A stretch of DNA of 64,000 bases from Sorex araneus (taxonomy: Eukaryota > Chordata > Mammalia > Eulipotyphla > Soricidae). Shown here in pieces: positions 13,111-24,250 of the stretch (position 1 is its first letter; each line of letters starts with the position of its first letter). Both the position numbers and the translations under genes were made by a program. The notes beneath the pieces are model-generated. The model saw only the letters and a program-made list of their open reading frames with translations, was not told the origin of the DNA and searched no databases. The stretch spans positions 84,922,899 to 84,986,898 of the forward strand of contig NC_073313.1 of assembly GCF_027595985.1 (NCBI RefSeq), written 5' to 3'.

Positions 13111-13559
13111 GCTGGGTTTTGAAGACCGCCCAAGTGACTTAACCCTTTATGAGATTCAATTTCCTCATTTGTAAATCTGAGGGAAGTGACATATCTTGTA
13201 AGGTGGTTAGAAATAATAGATTCCCCAGGACTCGGAGGAACATGGTAGGCATTTAAACCATAGTGGAGCTATTGGGACAGAAACGGGACAGTAAATGGGC
13301 AGACAAAAAGCTGCAATCTCTTTAAAGGCATTAGGCAAGCGTGGAGAAAGAATCTCCTGCCATCAGGGTCTTAAGAGTTGGCCCTGTCTCTCGGCTCCAG
13401 TATGCAGTGACTGGAGCTGAGATACAGCCAAGGGATCAGGGGTCCGAGTTGGGCTTCAGTAATCTGCATGAAGTCGTGAGGCAGGAAGGGCACAGAAATC
13501 CCCGTTGTCAGAGGACTGCAGGTGTCAGACAGAGTTGGTGTAGGTGGGCTCCCAGAGCC

Positions 13560-13738
13560 TCGCGGAGGGAGGGGAAGTCGTAGAGGGAGGGCCGGCGAGT
13601 AGGCGGGGTAGAGAGGGAGGCGGGGCGCAGAGCCGAGAGGCCGCGCTTAGACAGCTCTTCGCGTGCCTGCCGGCCGCTCGCCGCAGCTGGTGGAGCTCGC
13701 TGGAGAATCTCCAACAGCGGAGCGGGCCTTCAACTACC
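13560..13738 (+). promoter_or_regulatory. IGSF1: IGSF1 GC-rich promoter and non-coding exon 1
   Basis: This is the only GC- and CpG-rich stretch upstream of the coding exons. It contains GC-box-like motifs at 13602-13608 and 13619-13627 and no obvious TATA box. It ends at a consensus donor (GTAAGT at 13739), 2.4 kb upstream of the first coding exon. The transcription start cannot be fixed from sequence; the left limit is a guess. In other mammals IGSF1 has a non-coding first exon, which agrees. Confidence 0.6.
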
Positions 13739-14722
13739 GTAAGTACCTGCAAGCGAGCGCATAGTCTAGTGGCTGCAGCTTAAATACTGGCCACCAAATC
13801 CTAAACAAAACCCTGAAATTGTCCCCTTGCTGTAATTAATTGTCATAAGTCAAACTGCTTCCCATTTGGTCCCCCCCGACTCCCTTCATTTCTCCCTTTC
13901 TCCATCCGTCCCCGGATCCCAGACTTCCCTCGCTGAGAATCTCTGTCCACTGTTGGACATCTTCGCCGTTTCTTCTCAGCCTTCCCTCCAAACCCTCAGC
14001 GGAGCCTGTACCGGGCATCCAGCTGAGCGCAACCCCTTGAATTCCTGGAACCCTCGAGGCTATGCAGGGGGCGAGCCGTTAGGAATTTGTCTGTCACCTC
14101 AGAAGCACTGCGGCGCTGCCTAAGGGTGGGCAAAGTGCTTTTGGGAAAGTGGAAGGGGAGAGGGAAAAGGGTTAGAAGCTAAAGTTGGGGGAGTAGGTGG
14201 GAAGGGAGAAAGGGGGGGTATATGGATGTGATAAATTAACCTGAAACTTGCGGCTTTCCCCCCAACGTTTTCTGGGTTCAAGAGTCTGCTTCTTGGCTGG
14301 ATAGAAATGCTAGTTTCATCAGTGACTGGGGAGGGGGGCTCTGTCCTACTGAGAATCCCAGCTTCTGTGGTGCCACTCAATCCTCTTAGGAGGCAAATCC
14401 CCCGTTTTGAGGGTAAAAGTGGCAAAGCTGGAATCTCAGATGGGATTTCCTGGGCAAAATCCCAGGTGGAACTTCTCCTTTGGCAGTACAACCTGGCTTT
14501 TCCAATAAATCTTAATCAAATCAATATGGAAATAAAGCAACAGTGTAGCACCCAGAACAGGATCTGGTCCTGATCCTGCAAGAAGCAAGAAGGAGCTGAA
14601 GGAGCTGAGATTGAGAGAGCATCTTAGGGTACTGCATCAGGTTTATTGCCCCTTTGGGAAGAAAAAAAATACTCTGATTTTCATGAAATATTTAAAATGT
14701 GCCTAGTATTGGTCTTATGCAT

Positions 14723-14960
14723 AGTATACTGTCTTGGATTCAATACCACAATGCTAGATGAATATTATTTCCTCACTTTACAGAGAAGTGTTCAGAGAGG
14801 GCAATATGGGCATACTTCAATGCAAAGTATTGAATGTATAGAGTATATTGTCTTTGATTCGGTACCACAGTGCTGGATATATATTATTTTCTCAGTTTTC
14901 AGGAAAGAGATCAGAGAGGGCAATGTGAGCATCCTTCAATGCAAAGTAATAAATGCAAAA
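14723..14960 (+). repeat. 119-bp tandem duplication in IGSF1 intron 1
   Basis: Two head-to-tail copies (about 14723-14841 and 14842-14960). Both contain GTATA(C/T)TGTCTT, the block CAGAGAGGGCAAT and CTTCAATGCAAAGTA at the same spacing. Similarity by eye is about 80%, so the duplication is old. The open frame spanning it is not supported as coding. Confidence 0.75.
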
Positions 14961-15719
14961 GCTGTGCATTTTGTATCTCTGTCTACCTGCTTCCTAGAGG
15001 GTAAATGTTTCTAAGATGAATATCCCCCTTTTTTTAATCCTGATCCATCAAATACAATATTAGTCTGGAGCAAGTTGGAAGCTGGGGTTCAATTTGGGGA
15101 AGTGAAATCAGCTCCTTTCTTTTTCTAAGACTTGCCTCTATCCCACTCTAATGAGGCAGCATTAAACAGCTGGGATCAGCCAGAACCTCAGCTTTTGAAT
15201 AGAGTTGGTGAAAATTAATGAGGTTGAGTTTTTATGGTGAAGATATACCTTCCTTTGGCAAAAAAAAAGCTTCTCTGACTATAGGAGAGGGGAGAGAGGC
15301 CAGAAAGCATGAGGAATCTAATTATATACATGCAGGGACTGAGAGTCAACAATGATTTTCAAAAAATGAGAAAACCTCCCTGAAACTCAAATATTTTTGC
15401 AATGTCCCCTGAAATTCAAACAATTATTTTTATTTTTTTCTCTGAGTGCAACAAATACTTAAAATTATGTATAATCAAGAAATTTTTACTCTTTATTTTA
15501 GCTCAAGCTGCTTTATTGACTACCATCTACTTGAAACAGGGCTTTTGAGCTGGGGGGGCAGGGGGTAGAATGAGAGTAATTCGGATATGTAGCATTCCAC
15601 AGAGCTCAATGCCTCAATGTGATGAAATAGAACAAGTGAGAAAAAGTGAGAAAAGAACAAGGGCTACTCTACAAGTTTAATGTTGGTTTTAGAGTATAAG
15701 GAATATAGTGTGGATTTAA

Positions 15720-15845
15720 ATTTTGGCTCTTACTACTTAATGTCTTTTAACTCTGGGTAAAGTTTCTCCTCTAAGCCTCAGCTTCTTGCCTCTTTTCGGT
15801 GTCTGAAAAATGGGGGTAATAGGAGCAGGCTGTTGGAGGAAAATT
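15720..15845 (+). repeat. MIR SINE fragment
   Basis: CTCTGGGTAAAGTTTCTCC, TAAGCCTCAGCTTCTTGCC and TGAAAAATGGGGGTAATA match the MIR core, in IGSF1 intron 1. Confidence 0.65.
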
Positions 15846-16158
15846 ATGCACATGAATAATGAATTTTAAAAGACAATTCTCTGCTAATTTCCCTCATTTC
15901 AGAAGGTTTTTGCTGGCCTGCAAAGGGTGGCCCCAAGGAATCCATAATACCTGGGGAGAAAACATTTAAATTAATCCTCCATTGTAGATACCAGCAATGA
16001 CCTGATGAGAAAAGAACAAGTTAGCATGTTGCAGAAAGCATTGTAATATCTTGTGTGGTTGCCGGGTCATTGAAGTCAGGGTTGGAAAGCACATTTCAGT
16101 GATCTAACTAATCTTTAAACTGCAGAACAAGTTCTGAGTAAAAATGTTTCATTTTTAG

Positions 16159-16264
16159 ATTTCACCAACTGCTGAAGGGTCAAGTCCTCCAAAACCCATT
16201 GCATGGCATAAATCAGTGAAGAGGTTCACCATGTTTCGATTCACATACCTGCTGTTGTATTTAT
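16159..16264 (+). CDS. IGSF1: IGSF1 exon 2: 5'UTR, start codon, signal peptide start
   Basis: The acceptor TTTTTAG ends at 16158. The ATG is at 16231 (context TTCACCATG) and 34 coding nt follow to the GTGAGT donor at 16265. It encodes MFRFTYLLLYL, a typical hydrophobic signal peptide start, completed by exon 3. Start chosen because it is the only ATG in frame with exon 3 and lies where IGSF1 starts. Confidence 0.93.
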
Positions 16265-16417
16265 GTGAGTACAGGGAGGGGGTGAGGGACATGTGATACT
16301 GCTATTGATACCCTGTGAGTGGGTACTTTGGGGAGGTAAAAGAGGGATTTGAGATTTCAAAGTCGGTGGATGGGGAGAATGAAGAATCTCTCCTGATTCC
16401 TGAATCTCTCTTTTTAG

Positions 16418-16444
16418 GGCTAAGCCTGGGTGTGACACCAATAG
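16418..16444 (+). CDS. IGSF1: IGSF1 exon 3: micro-exon, end of signal peptide
   Basis: A 27-nt exon between CTTTTTAG and GTAAGTG. It encodes WLSLGVTPI with split codons at both ends (phase 1 in and out). Residues LSLG..(S/P)I align with the human signal peptide region. Too short to be found as an ORF; supported by phase and homology. Confidence 0.9.
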
Positions 16445-16868
16445 GTAAGTGAGTTCTTCCAGTAACTTCCTTCTAAAGACTCCAAGACATTAGTCTGCCT
16501 CCATGCAAAGAGACATAACTTCCCAGATAACTTCCAGATTGAGTGAGGTGATTAGGAATCAAAACTTCTCACAGTATGATTTAGTTTCCTATAGAATAGT
16601 AAAATGTTTTATACCTCAAATGCAAAGGAAGAAAAACTTGCACTTTATTCCTGAATTCACTTGTATTCCTTGAACAAATATGCTGGAGTCATTATTTCTT
16701 CTGCACCCAACACACCTCCCCAAAGAAAATTCTATCCCCAAGGGTGAATTTGGATTGAGGCTCTTTTTAATGGGAGGATGTCACATGGCAGTGAAATGGG
16801 GAGGGGATTCTCTAATCGGGGGAAAGGGCTGGACTGATTTTATCTTTGTGATAATTTTGGACTAACAG

Positions 16869-17150
16869 GGATGCAGTCTCAACCAGAATTGTGGATAGAG
16901 ACCAACTATCCCAAGACCCCTTGGGAGAATATCACACTTTGGTGCAAAAGTCCCTCTGGATTTTCAAGCAAATTCCTGCTGCTGAAGGATGAGACACAGA
17001 TTACCTGGATCCACCCTTCTGACAAGACCATCAAAGTTTCATTCCCCTTAGGTGCCCTTACTAAGATGAATTCAGGACGTTACAAGTGCCTCTACTGGAC
17101 GGGAAATGGCTGGTCAAAACCTAGTAAAGTTCTAGAGTTGGAGGGTCCAG
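16869..17150 (+). CDS. IGSF1: IGSF1 exon 4: Ig domain 1
   Basis: 282 nt, residues about 21-114. Disulfide cysteines sit in LWCKSPSG and RYKCLYW. NIT is a potential N-glycosylation site. The opening PELWIETNYP matches the first Ig domain and is paralogous to Ig6 (exon 12). Acceptor ends 16868; donor GTAAGA at 17151. Confidence 0.96.
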
Positions 17151-17504
17151 GTAAGATGACAAAGATAACAGTAAGAAACTCTAGTTCCTGGAATTCAAAC
17201 TTGCCTTCACAAAGCAGGGATTTTTTAATTAATCCATTTGTTTACCTCAAATGCATGTATGTAGGTATTACACAATTGGTCAATATGTGCTTACTCTCTT
17301 CAGGTAATGCACAGTGAGCATGCAGACTCTGAAACAAAGTGACAGGGAGAGATTTTAACATAGGGAAGATTCAGATATTGGAATTGAGGGGTGACAAATT
17401 AGGATCATACAAAAAAGTTTCATTTCACTAGATCTCTGTTCCACTAGTTCATGAGCAACATTTTTCTTGCTGTATTTGAAAATCAATTCATTCTCTCCCT
17501 CCAG

Positions 17505-17792
17505 GCCAAAGTTCCAAGCCCATATTCTGGATCTCAGCTAAGACTTCCCCTCTTCCTGTATGCAATGTTGACATGCTCTGCAATGGCTGGATAGAGGATT
17601 TAGTATTCATGCTATTCAAAGAGGCATCTCCCGAGTCCATGGATTACCAATCCTCAACTGGAACAGTAACCATTTACTCCATTGCCAATTTAACACCTAG
17701 AAGCAAAGGGATGTACATGTGCCGTACTCATATTCATATGTTCCCTACTCCGTGGTCAGAGTCCAGCAGTCCCCCGAAGCTAATTGTGGCAG
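17505..17792 (+). CDS. IGSF1: IGSF1 exon 5: Ig domain 2
   Basis: 288 nt, residues about 115-210. It has the Ig pattern MLCNGW...MYMCRTH and the NLT glycosylation site. VFMLFKE and WSESS match Ig2 of human IGSF1. Acceptor CCCTCCAG ends 17504; donor GTGGGT at 17793. A long intron of about 2 kb follows, holding MIR and L2 relics. Confidence 0.95.
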
Positions 17793-18639
17793 GTGGGTGT
17801 AGCAATGGCTGCTGGGGTCTGATAATTGTTGTCCCTGAGATAATAGCTGGATGAACCAGGGTTTCTAGTTTTACTTGACTATTCCAGTTCCTAAATACTA
17901 GCTTATGAGCTAGAACCAAATGACATTTTATTGAGATTATATAGAATCACATGTTAGAAGTATACATACATATACACATATAGGTATAGATATGTATAGA
18001 TACATGGGAGCCAATAACTTAGGAAGTGAATAAGCCCATCTGAATGCCCAGAAGTTTCAATTCTTCTGTTTTGTTGTCCTCTATGTGTCAAATATTTTGC
18101 ATTCATCCATTCATTCAAGCATTATTAATTGAACACCTAATAAATGCCAGGCACTGTCACTAACAATCTTATGAACTGATGTTTAAAATTATGAACCTGT
18201 TTTATTCTTTTTTGTCATTATTTTTCTTAGGGGTAAAGAAAAAGAAATTTGTATGGCTAGTGATTAAAAATAAACAAAAATGACACCCCAAACTTGTAGC
18301 TCATGTTTAAAATGACATCATAAAGCACTCTAATCCTTATTCTACAGATCTTATAATGCAGTTCTTAGACTTAAAATAGAAAAAGTCACTCCTAGATAAT
18401 CATACACCGCAGCAGTAAAATTCTGCCTAAATTCCCTTTTTCTCTCATAGATTTCCCCATTCAATCTAGTCTGCCACAATCAGACGTGCAGGAAGCATGC
18501 GGACACTTTCCCTCCCCCCCATAATTGTAGTGGAAACTAAATTCTTATAAACACAATTTATCAATTCTTCTTTAATTCCTCCAAAAAACTAGTTTTGGGA
18601 TAACTGATACCACTACATAAAGTTCCCTGAACTTAAAAG

Positions 18640-18920
18640 CAATAATCCCAATTTTCTACTTCTATTTCTGACACTGTTCCCAGTGGAATCTTAAGCAAGT
18701 AACACCACCTCTCTATGTTTTTTTCCAATATAACGTGGGATAACAATAGCTATTCAATCTACTACATGATGCTTCTCTGTGCCTCAGTTTTCTGATTTAC
18801 ATTTTTTTCATAGTAATAATTAATGCCTACCTCACAGGGTTGTTGTGAGGACCTGACTAAACATAATATGTGCACAGTACCTGGCATGAATTTCTCAATA
18901 AATGGTAGATAGGTATTAAT
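18640..18920 (+). repeat. MIR SINE in IGSF1 intron 5
   Basis: TGCCTCAGTTTTCTGATTTA, CTCACAGGGTTGTTGTGAGG and AGTACCTGGCATGAA..AATAAATGGTAG are the MIR 3' half; a degraded 5' half precedes it. Confidence 0.75.
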
Positions 18921-18979
18921 TTGCTAGTATAAATTTGTACTGTAAGTCAAATATCAAAGCATTGTTTGTTTGAAATATG

Positions 18980-19190
18980 TGTATGAATGTTTGTTGTATG
19001 AATTATCTTCCTGCATGTATTCTCTTAATGTATTTTCACAGTTATATGTTCACTGTTAACATCCACCAGGATATAGTTTTTTTACTGATAGGGACTTTAT
19101 TTTTATTTGTATTAAACCAAGCCAATATAATATCTGATACATACTATGTATTCAGTGGACATTTAATGGAGTTGATCCTTTCATTAATGG
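18980..19190 (+). repeat. L2-like LINE 3' end in intron 5
   Basis: CATCCACCAGGATATAG...TAGGGACTTTATTTTTATT and a CAGTGGACATTTAATGGA end fit an L2 3' terminus. The 80-codon frame here is not coding. Confidence 0.45.
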
Positions 19191-19771
19191 ATGAGTGGCT
19201 CTATTTTGGATTGGGGTAATTGATAAACAACTGTATGCAGTAAGGTTTGCCTTTTACTTAACAAAACAATTGTCTTTGGGGAATAATATGTGGGGATAAC
19301 GGTTTGACTCAATTATCAGAGAGTTATTTAAGTTGCAGACTTACTTGTTAGACTCTCTTTATTAGCTTTCATTTGCTAAAATGAAATGTGGGTGGAATGT
19401 GTTCAGAAACCTACCTTAATACTGTAGTAATTTTCATGCTCTACATATGGAATCAGAGTAATTTTCAGGAGTTTGGTTACTTTGGTGGCTGGTAAAACTA
19501 CATTTGACATTTCCTGTACTTGGGAATACAGGGAATTACAGATACAGCTTTTCACCAAGACCCATAAACTAAATTAGAACTAATGGAGCTCATGGAGGTA
19601 TAAGCAAACTTACTCTTGATTACCTTTTAGAGGAAAGAGGGAATAAAGGAAGGAAGAAAAAAAAGAGTAAGCTTCAGCTTCGAGGTTTGATCCAAAGAAA
19701 CTAGGAAACTAAGGCAGAAGATAATAGGAACTAATGAGCCTACCTCTAATTTGATGTTTTCCCCTTTATAG

Positions 19772-20056
19772 GACTGTATCCAAAACCAACTCTTACAGCA
19801 TATCCTGGGCCCTTCATGGCACCTGGAGAAAGTATGAATCTCAGGTGTCAGGGGCCAATCTATGGAATGACTTTTGCTTTAATAAGGCTTGAAGGTATGA
19901 AGAAATCCTTTTACCTCAAGAAACCAATAAAAAATGAGGCATATTTCTCCTTCCGGTCTTTGAAAATACATGATACTGGACGATACTTCTGTTTTTACTA
20001 TGATGGATCATACAGAGGTTCACTGCTCAGCGATGTTCAGAAAGTTTGGGTAACCG
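19772..20056 (+). CDS. IGSF1: IGSF1 exon 6: Ig domain 3
   Basis: 285 nt, residues about 211-305. It opens GLYPKPTLTA; cysteines lie in NLRCQGP and RYFCFYYDGS. The ending LSDVQKVWVTG is characteristic of Ig3. Acceptor CTTTATAG ends 19771; donor GTAAGA at 20057. Confidence 0.95.
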
Positions 20057-20298
20057 GTAAGAAAGGGGGAATGCCATGGGGCCCATGTTAGGGGACAAGA
20101 ATATACAATTCCCTTTGGAATCCCTGGACAACCTAATATCACAGACAGGGGTAATGCTGGAAAAGGGAACAGAATATGTACAACTCGGTTGAGAATATGA
20201 TTCCCCAAGGGTGGACTGAAGGAAGCAAAGGAAAGAACCCTAAGTAGTAGGAGGGGAAGTCAGACTATACGCCCTTTATATTTTGGCTCTTGTCCTAG

Positions 20299-20589
20299 AT
20301 TCTTTCCCTGAGACCTGGCTACTTGTTCATCCAAGTCCTGTGGTACAAATTGGGCAGAATGTGAGCCTGTTGTGTCAAGGGTTAGTGAATGACGTGGGAC
20401 TTGCACTTTATAAAAAAGAAGATAAAGCACTTCAGCTCTTGGATACCACTACCACTGATGGCAATGAGTCATACTTCCTCAACAATGTGACCTCCAGAGA
20501 TGCTGGCATCTATACCTGTCACTATTTGCTCTCCTGGAAGACCTCCATCAAGGTGACATCTCACAACATTGTGAAGCTTGAGGTTATAG
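20299..20589 (+). CDS. IGSF1: IGSF1 exon 7: Ig domain 4, GC donor
   Basis: 291 nt, residues about 306-402. Cysteines lie in SLLCQGL and IYTCHYLL. NVS, NES and NVT are potential N-glycosylation sites. The only 3' boundary that keeps phase 1 is AG|GCAAGT at 20590, a GC-AG donor with otherwise perfect consensus. No GT donor nearby gives the right phase. Confidence 0.94.
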
Positions 20590-21060
20590 GCAAGTGCTAA
20601 CCATTGTTGATTTTTTATCATTACAGTGCTCTAAAAAGAGGTAGTGGCCTCATGCCTTCTTGAAGTTATGAAACAAGGAAAAACATACCAGGAGGGAAGT
20701 GAAGAATTTTCTCTGAATATATTGGGTGTCATCTCTCCTAGAATTGATACTTAAGTCTAGTCTCTCAGTATGAATTAGTCCTGTTGGGGGTCCCTGTTAT
20801 TTCACTTCAGGCCAAGGGAAACAAAAGTAACTTAGGGATGCGGTTTTTCCTGATTCGGGGTAGATTCACAGAAATCTTTCAAGCACCAAAGAGTAGGCTA
20901 ATTGGTACTAACATAATTTCAAAGCACTGACTAAGTGGAAAGAAAGACAAAATATTCAGGTTCATTTGTGCTATGATTCTTTTGTTTGTGTGTGTGGCAG
21001 GTGGGGAAAATTACCAATGTCATGGGTTGCTTCTAACCCTGGTCTCTGGATTGGTTGCAG

Positions 21061-21339
21061 ATAAACCCCCTAAACCTTTTCTGACAGCCTGGCCCAGCAC
21101 TGTGTTTAAACTAGGAAAGGCCATCACCCTTCAGTGTCGAGCACATCGTCCAGTAATTGAATATTGTCTGGAACGGGAAGAAAAAGCAACAGTCAAACAA
21201 GTCTCAGTGAATGGAGACTTTATCATCAGTAATATTGAAGGGAAAGGCACAGGGACTTACAGTTGCAGCTACCGTGCAGATGCATACCCTAATATCTGGT
21301 CATATCGCAGTGAACCTCTGAAGCTGATGGGACCAGCAG
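21061..21339 (+). CDS. IGSF1: IGSF1 exon 8: Ig domain 5
   Basis: 279 nt, residues about 403-495. It opens DKPPKPFLTAWPST; the core is TLQCRA...TYSCSYR. It is paralogous to Ig12 (exon 18), which has the same length and opening. An extra cysteine occurs in IEYCLE, where human, as I recall, has serine. Acceptor GGTTGCAG ends 21060; donor GTGAGA at 21340. Confidence 0.95.
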
Positions 21340-21681
21340 GTGAGAAGAAAAACTCTACATAGGAACATACCTCTATGTCTTAGGCCAGCATTTCTCTGGG
21401 TCCTCAGAGCAGTGCCAAGAATTACCTGGAAAATGAAATCAAAGGCTTAGAAGCCAGGATCTTTGGGTGTGGACATTCTTCTCTTGGGATGGTCTCACAA
21501 TCACTCAAGGGTAGCAAGAAGGGTACTTGTAGGTCATTCATTCTTTATGAAAAATAAAAGTGCTTCTGCATCATCTTCCCTTCACTCTTAGTAACATTCA
21601 CCCCTTTACCCCATGAATGTGTTCCTCTGTCCCTATTCCCATCCCGTCAAGGTTCCTACTTCTGGTTTTCTCTGGTCACAG

Positions 21682-21802
21682 GTTTTCTCAATTGGAATTA
21701 TGTTCTGAATGAAGCCATCAGATTGACCCTGCTGATACAGCTTGTTGCATTGCTGTTTATAATTCTGTGGTTAAGATGGAGATGTCGGAGACTCAGACTC
21801 AG
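21682..21802 (+). CDS. IGSF1: IGSF1 exon 9: first transmembrane segment
   Basis: 121 nt, phase 1 to phase 2. It encodes NYVLNEAIR and then a hydrophobic run (LTLLIQLVALLFIILW), followed by a strongly basic stop-transfer (LRWRCRRLRLR). It ends the N-terminal five-Ig half. Acceptor ends 21681; donor GTAATG at 21803. A 2.26-kb intron follows. Confidence 0.94.
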
Positions 21803-21964
21803 GTAATGGTCTTGTGCCAGAAACTTATACCTCAATCTAACTTTGTCCAGGCCTACCAAAGACTCAGGAATTGGCTAAGCTCCAGTTGAGACAAATCACA
21901 GGGGCACACTAAACAAAATTCAGAAGCCACATATTCTGGGCAAAGGGAAAAGAGACTTTTAATT

Positions 21965-22145
21965 CCAGGATTAAAAATATAGTACAGTGGTTAGGGCTCT
22001 AGCTTTGGTTAAGGCTCTAGCTTTGCATGTGGCCAACCCAGGTTCAATCCCCTAGCACCACCAGGAGTAATTACTGAGTGCAAAGCCAGTAGTAATCTCT
22101 GAGCACCACTGGGAGTGGTCCAAAACCCAAAAAACTGGAACTTTT
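21965..22145 (+). mobile_element. SOR-type SINE, class B, in IGSF1 intron 9
   Basis: GTACAGTGGTTAGGGCTCTAGCTTTG occurs with a local 24-nt repeat of the GGTTAAGGCTCTAGCTTT part. B-box CAGGTTCAATCC, acceptor-like CTAGCACCACC and tail TGGTCCAAAACCCAAAAAAC follow. Confidence 0.85.
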
Positions 22146-22164
22146 CATTCCAGTTGTTTCCCAA

Positions 22165-22335
22165 GGTCAAAGATGTAGCAAAAGGGTTCAGGCACTCACC
22201 ATTCTTGTGGTCAACTCTGGTTTAATTCCAAGCACTTTATATGATCCCCTGAACATCACCAGGAGTAATTCCTTAGCACAGAGGCAATACTGAGTACTGC
22301 TGGGTGTGACCCAAAAGCCAAAAGAATAGAAAGAA
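22165..22335 (+). mobile_element. SOR-type SINE, class B, second copy in intron 9
   Basis: Degraded head, CTGGTTTAATTCCAAGCAC, CACCAGGAGTAATTCCTTAG and the tail GGGTGTGACCCAAAAGCCAA. Confidence 0.75.
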
Positions 22336-23814
22336 AACCTCTGTAGTTGTTTTTCTTTTGCCTAATAGAGGGATGAGGGCATAAGACCTAAAGACAATGG
22401 GTGGAAAAATTTCTCAGAGGCTGAAGAAATTACCAAAACCTTCTTCACTGATTCCTTACCCTTGGAGAGCACCCACACTTCCCCATCAACCACTTATCCC
22501 CTCAGAGATGATTTTATCAACCACATCAACTTAGCATAAACTTTTCTTCTTGTAAGGAGTTATGCTATTCTTTCTCCCAGGTCATTATCCAACCACCATT
22601 CCAATTTTTCATCTTTACCCTTAGCTCTAAGGGGCAAGAGACCTTTGTGGTTCATTTCTATTGCTACAGGGACCAATATCTCTGCCACCTTGCCTCCCAA
22701 TGTTACCTGTGAATTCTGAGAATATAATCTTTGGCAGATGAGCTTCTGATGAGATAATATCTGGAGCCAGATAATCAGTCTGATTCCCATGGCCCACAAA
22801 ATTAAATGACAAGCTCCAATATTTCTCCTTTCATTCGATATGTCAGTGTCTTCTGGGTCACTTCTCTTTGTCTATTTGTTATGGCCTGTCCTCAGCCTGG
22901 TCTGCTTTAAAGTAACCGCGTATAGCCTTGGCTTTTGAATAACTTGCCTATTTGTTTGCAGTCTCAGCTCTAGCATCACTCACTAGCATCACGATCATAG
23001 GTCTTTATGTGCCCAGGAATAATTAGTGTTCTATGGCTGATAACTACGATTCTGTGTGTTTGTGTTTTCCACTAGTATCCATGGGACAGAGATCTTGGGT
23101 AGTTAGACAAGATCCCCCTAAGTCTTCTGCAAAAGCCATCAAAGTTTTAGTTTACATAAAGTTTCTATGGGGTGCAGTTCAAGCTGTCCTCAGAATATCT
23201 CCTAATTCCCCCAATGTGATGGTAACTTCCCATCTTGGGGTTAGGGAAAATTGAACCTGAAATACTCCATTCAGCCCAAGAACACTACTGCATCAAAGAA
23301 TGAGTTCAAAACTAGATTTCAGAGAAAGCAGCTTGACAAAATATTTTCTGGACCAGGATGTAAGGAGGGAGAGTGTTTCCTAATTAAAAACCATTAAATA
23401 GACTTCAGATTAATATTATCAAATGCTTCAAGGCCTATAACTCAATGTTGCTGTACGTTTCTAGCTATAATCTGAATAGCAGTAGGGAAGTCCCACTCTC
23501 TGACAAGTTTAGCTCTACCCTGACAGTCCTCTGGTAATTCACCTCTGCTGCCTAGGCAACCTATCCATAACAAAAACAGGTGAGCGGGTATGTCTGAGGA
23601 CCAATACTACCATAATAAAACTTGCTTCCGAATTTAAATTTCATGACAGAGAATCAGCCAAGATTTCTCCCTCCACTCTCACACCCACCACCCAGAACTG
23701 CCTATCATACTGAGCTCCAGGGGTTCTGAGAGCTGAAGAAACAAAAGCATTTTTTTTTTGCATCTGACATCTCAATTCCAATAACAGACTGATCAGGAAC
23801 CATGGGGAGCTGAC

Positions 23815-24062
23815 ATATGATATAAGCTGGGGAGGAGGAAGGGGCGGGGGCACGTGGGTCACGAAAGAGCAAAAGGTTTGTAGGTGGCGAGGCCCTCAAA
23901 AAGAAAAGTCATTGATGTCAGAAAAGATTATATTCCATTAACCTAGCTCTATCCAATCCCTATTGGTTAGTGAGTAAGCCAATGATATTAATTGCCGCCC
24001 CCTTCTCTCCGCCCTCCCCTTAATCCCAGCAACTCCTCTCATCTTTTTTCTGATCTCATTAG
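23815..24062 (+). promoter_or_regulatory. Promoter-like cluster just upstream of IGSF1 exon 10
   Basis: The last 250 bp of intron 9 hold a TATAAG motif (23821), a GC box (23841-23850) directly followed by an E-box CACGTG (23851-23856), and three CCAAT-type motifs within 31 bp (CCAAT 23953 and 23979, ATTGG 23962). A pyrimidine/GC-rich run then leads to the acceptor. Exon 10 itself carries an ATG with a signal-like peptide. Such clustering is unusual for an intron end, but motif content alone does not prove promoter activity. Confidence 0.35.
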
Positions 24063-24133
24063 AGAAGCCTGGTTGCTGGGAACAGCTCAAGGGGTCACCA
24101 TGCTCTTCATAGTCACAGCCTTGCTCTTCTGTG
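24063..24133 (+). CDS. IGSF1: IGSF1 exon 10: linker and internal signal/membrane segment
   Basis: 71 nt, phase 2 to phase 1. It encodes EAWLLGTAQGVTMLFIVTALLFCG, aligned with the human internal hydrophobic segment where signal peptidase separates the two halves. It contains an ATG at 24100 in good context (GTCACCATG) followed by a signal-like sequence, so it could start a protein on its own. See the promoter-like features just upstream. Confidence 0.94.
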
Positions 24134-24217
24134 GTGAGTACTAGGGAGTGGAGAAGGGGTCCGGACAAAAGCCCCTTGGGAAAAGAGGCAGATCACTGGC
24201 AGCCGTTTCTTTTGCAG

Positions 24218-24250
24218 GACTGTGCAGTGGAGCATTGACAGAAGAGACTG
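24218..24250 (+). CDS. IGSF1: IGSF1 exon 11: micro-exon after internal signal
   Basis: A 33-nt exon between TTTTGCAG and GTGAGT, phase 1 to 1. It encodes GLCSGALTEET, matching human GLCNG..(I)EET. Probably just after the signal peptidase site. Confidence 0.92.

Noticed and set aside
14646..15014. 122-codon open frame in IGSF1 intron 1
   Set aside because: It spans the tandem duplication, has no homology I recognise and no supporting splice or promoter context.
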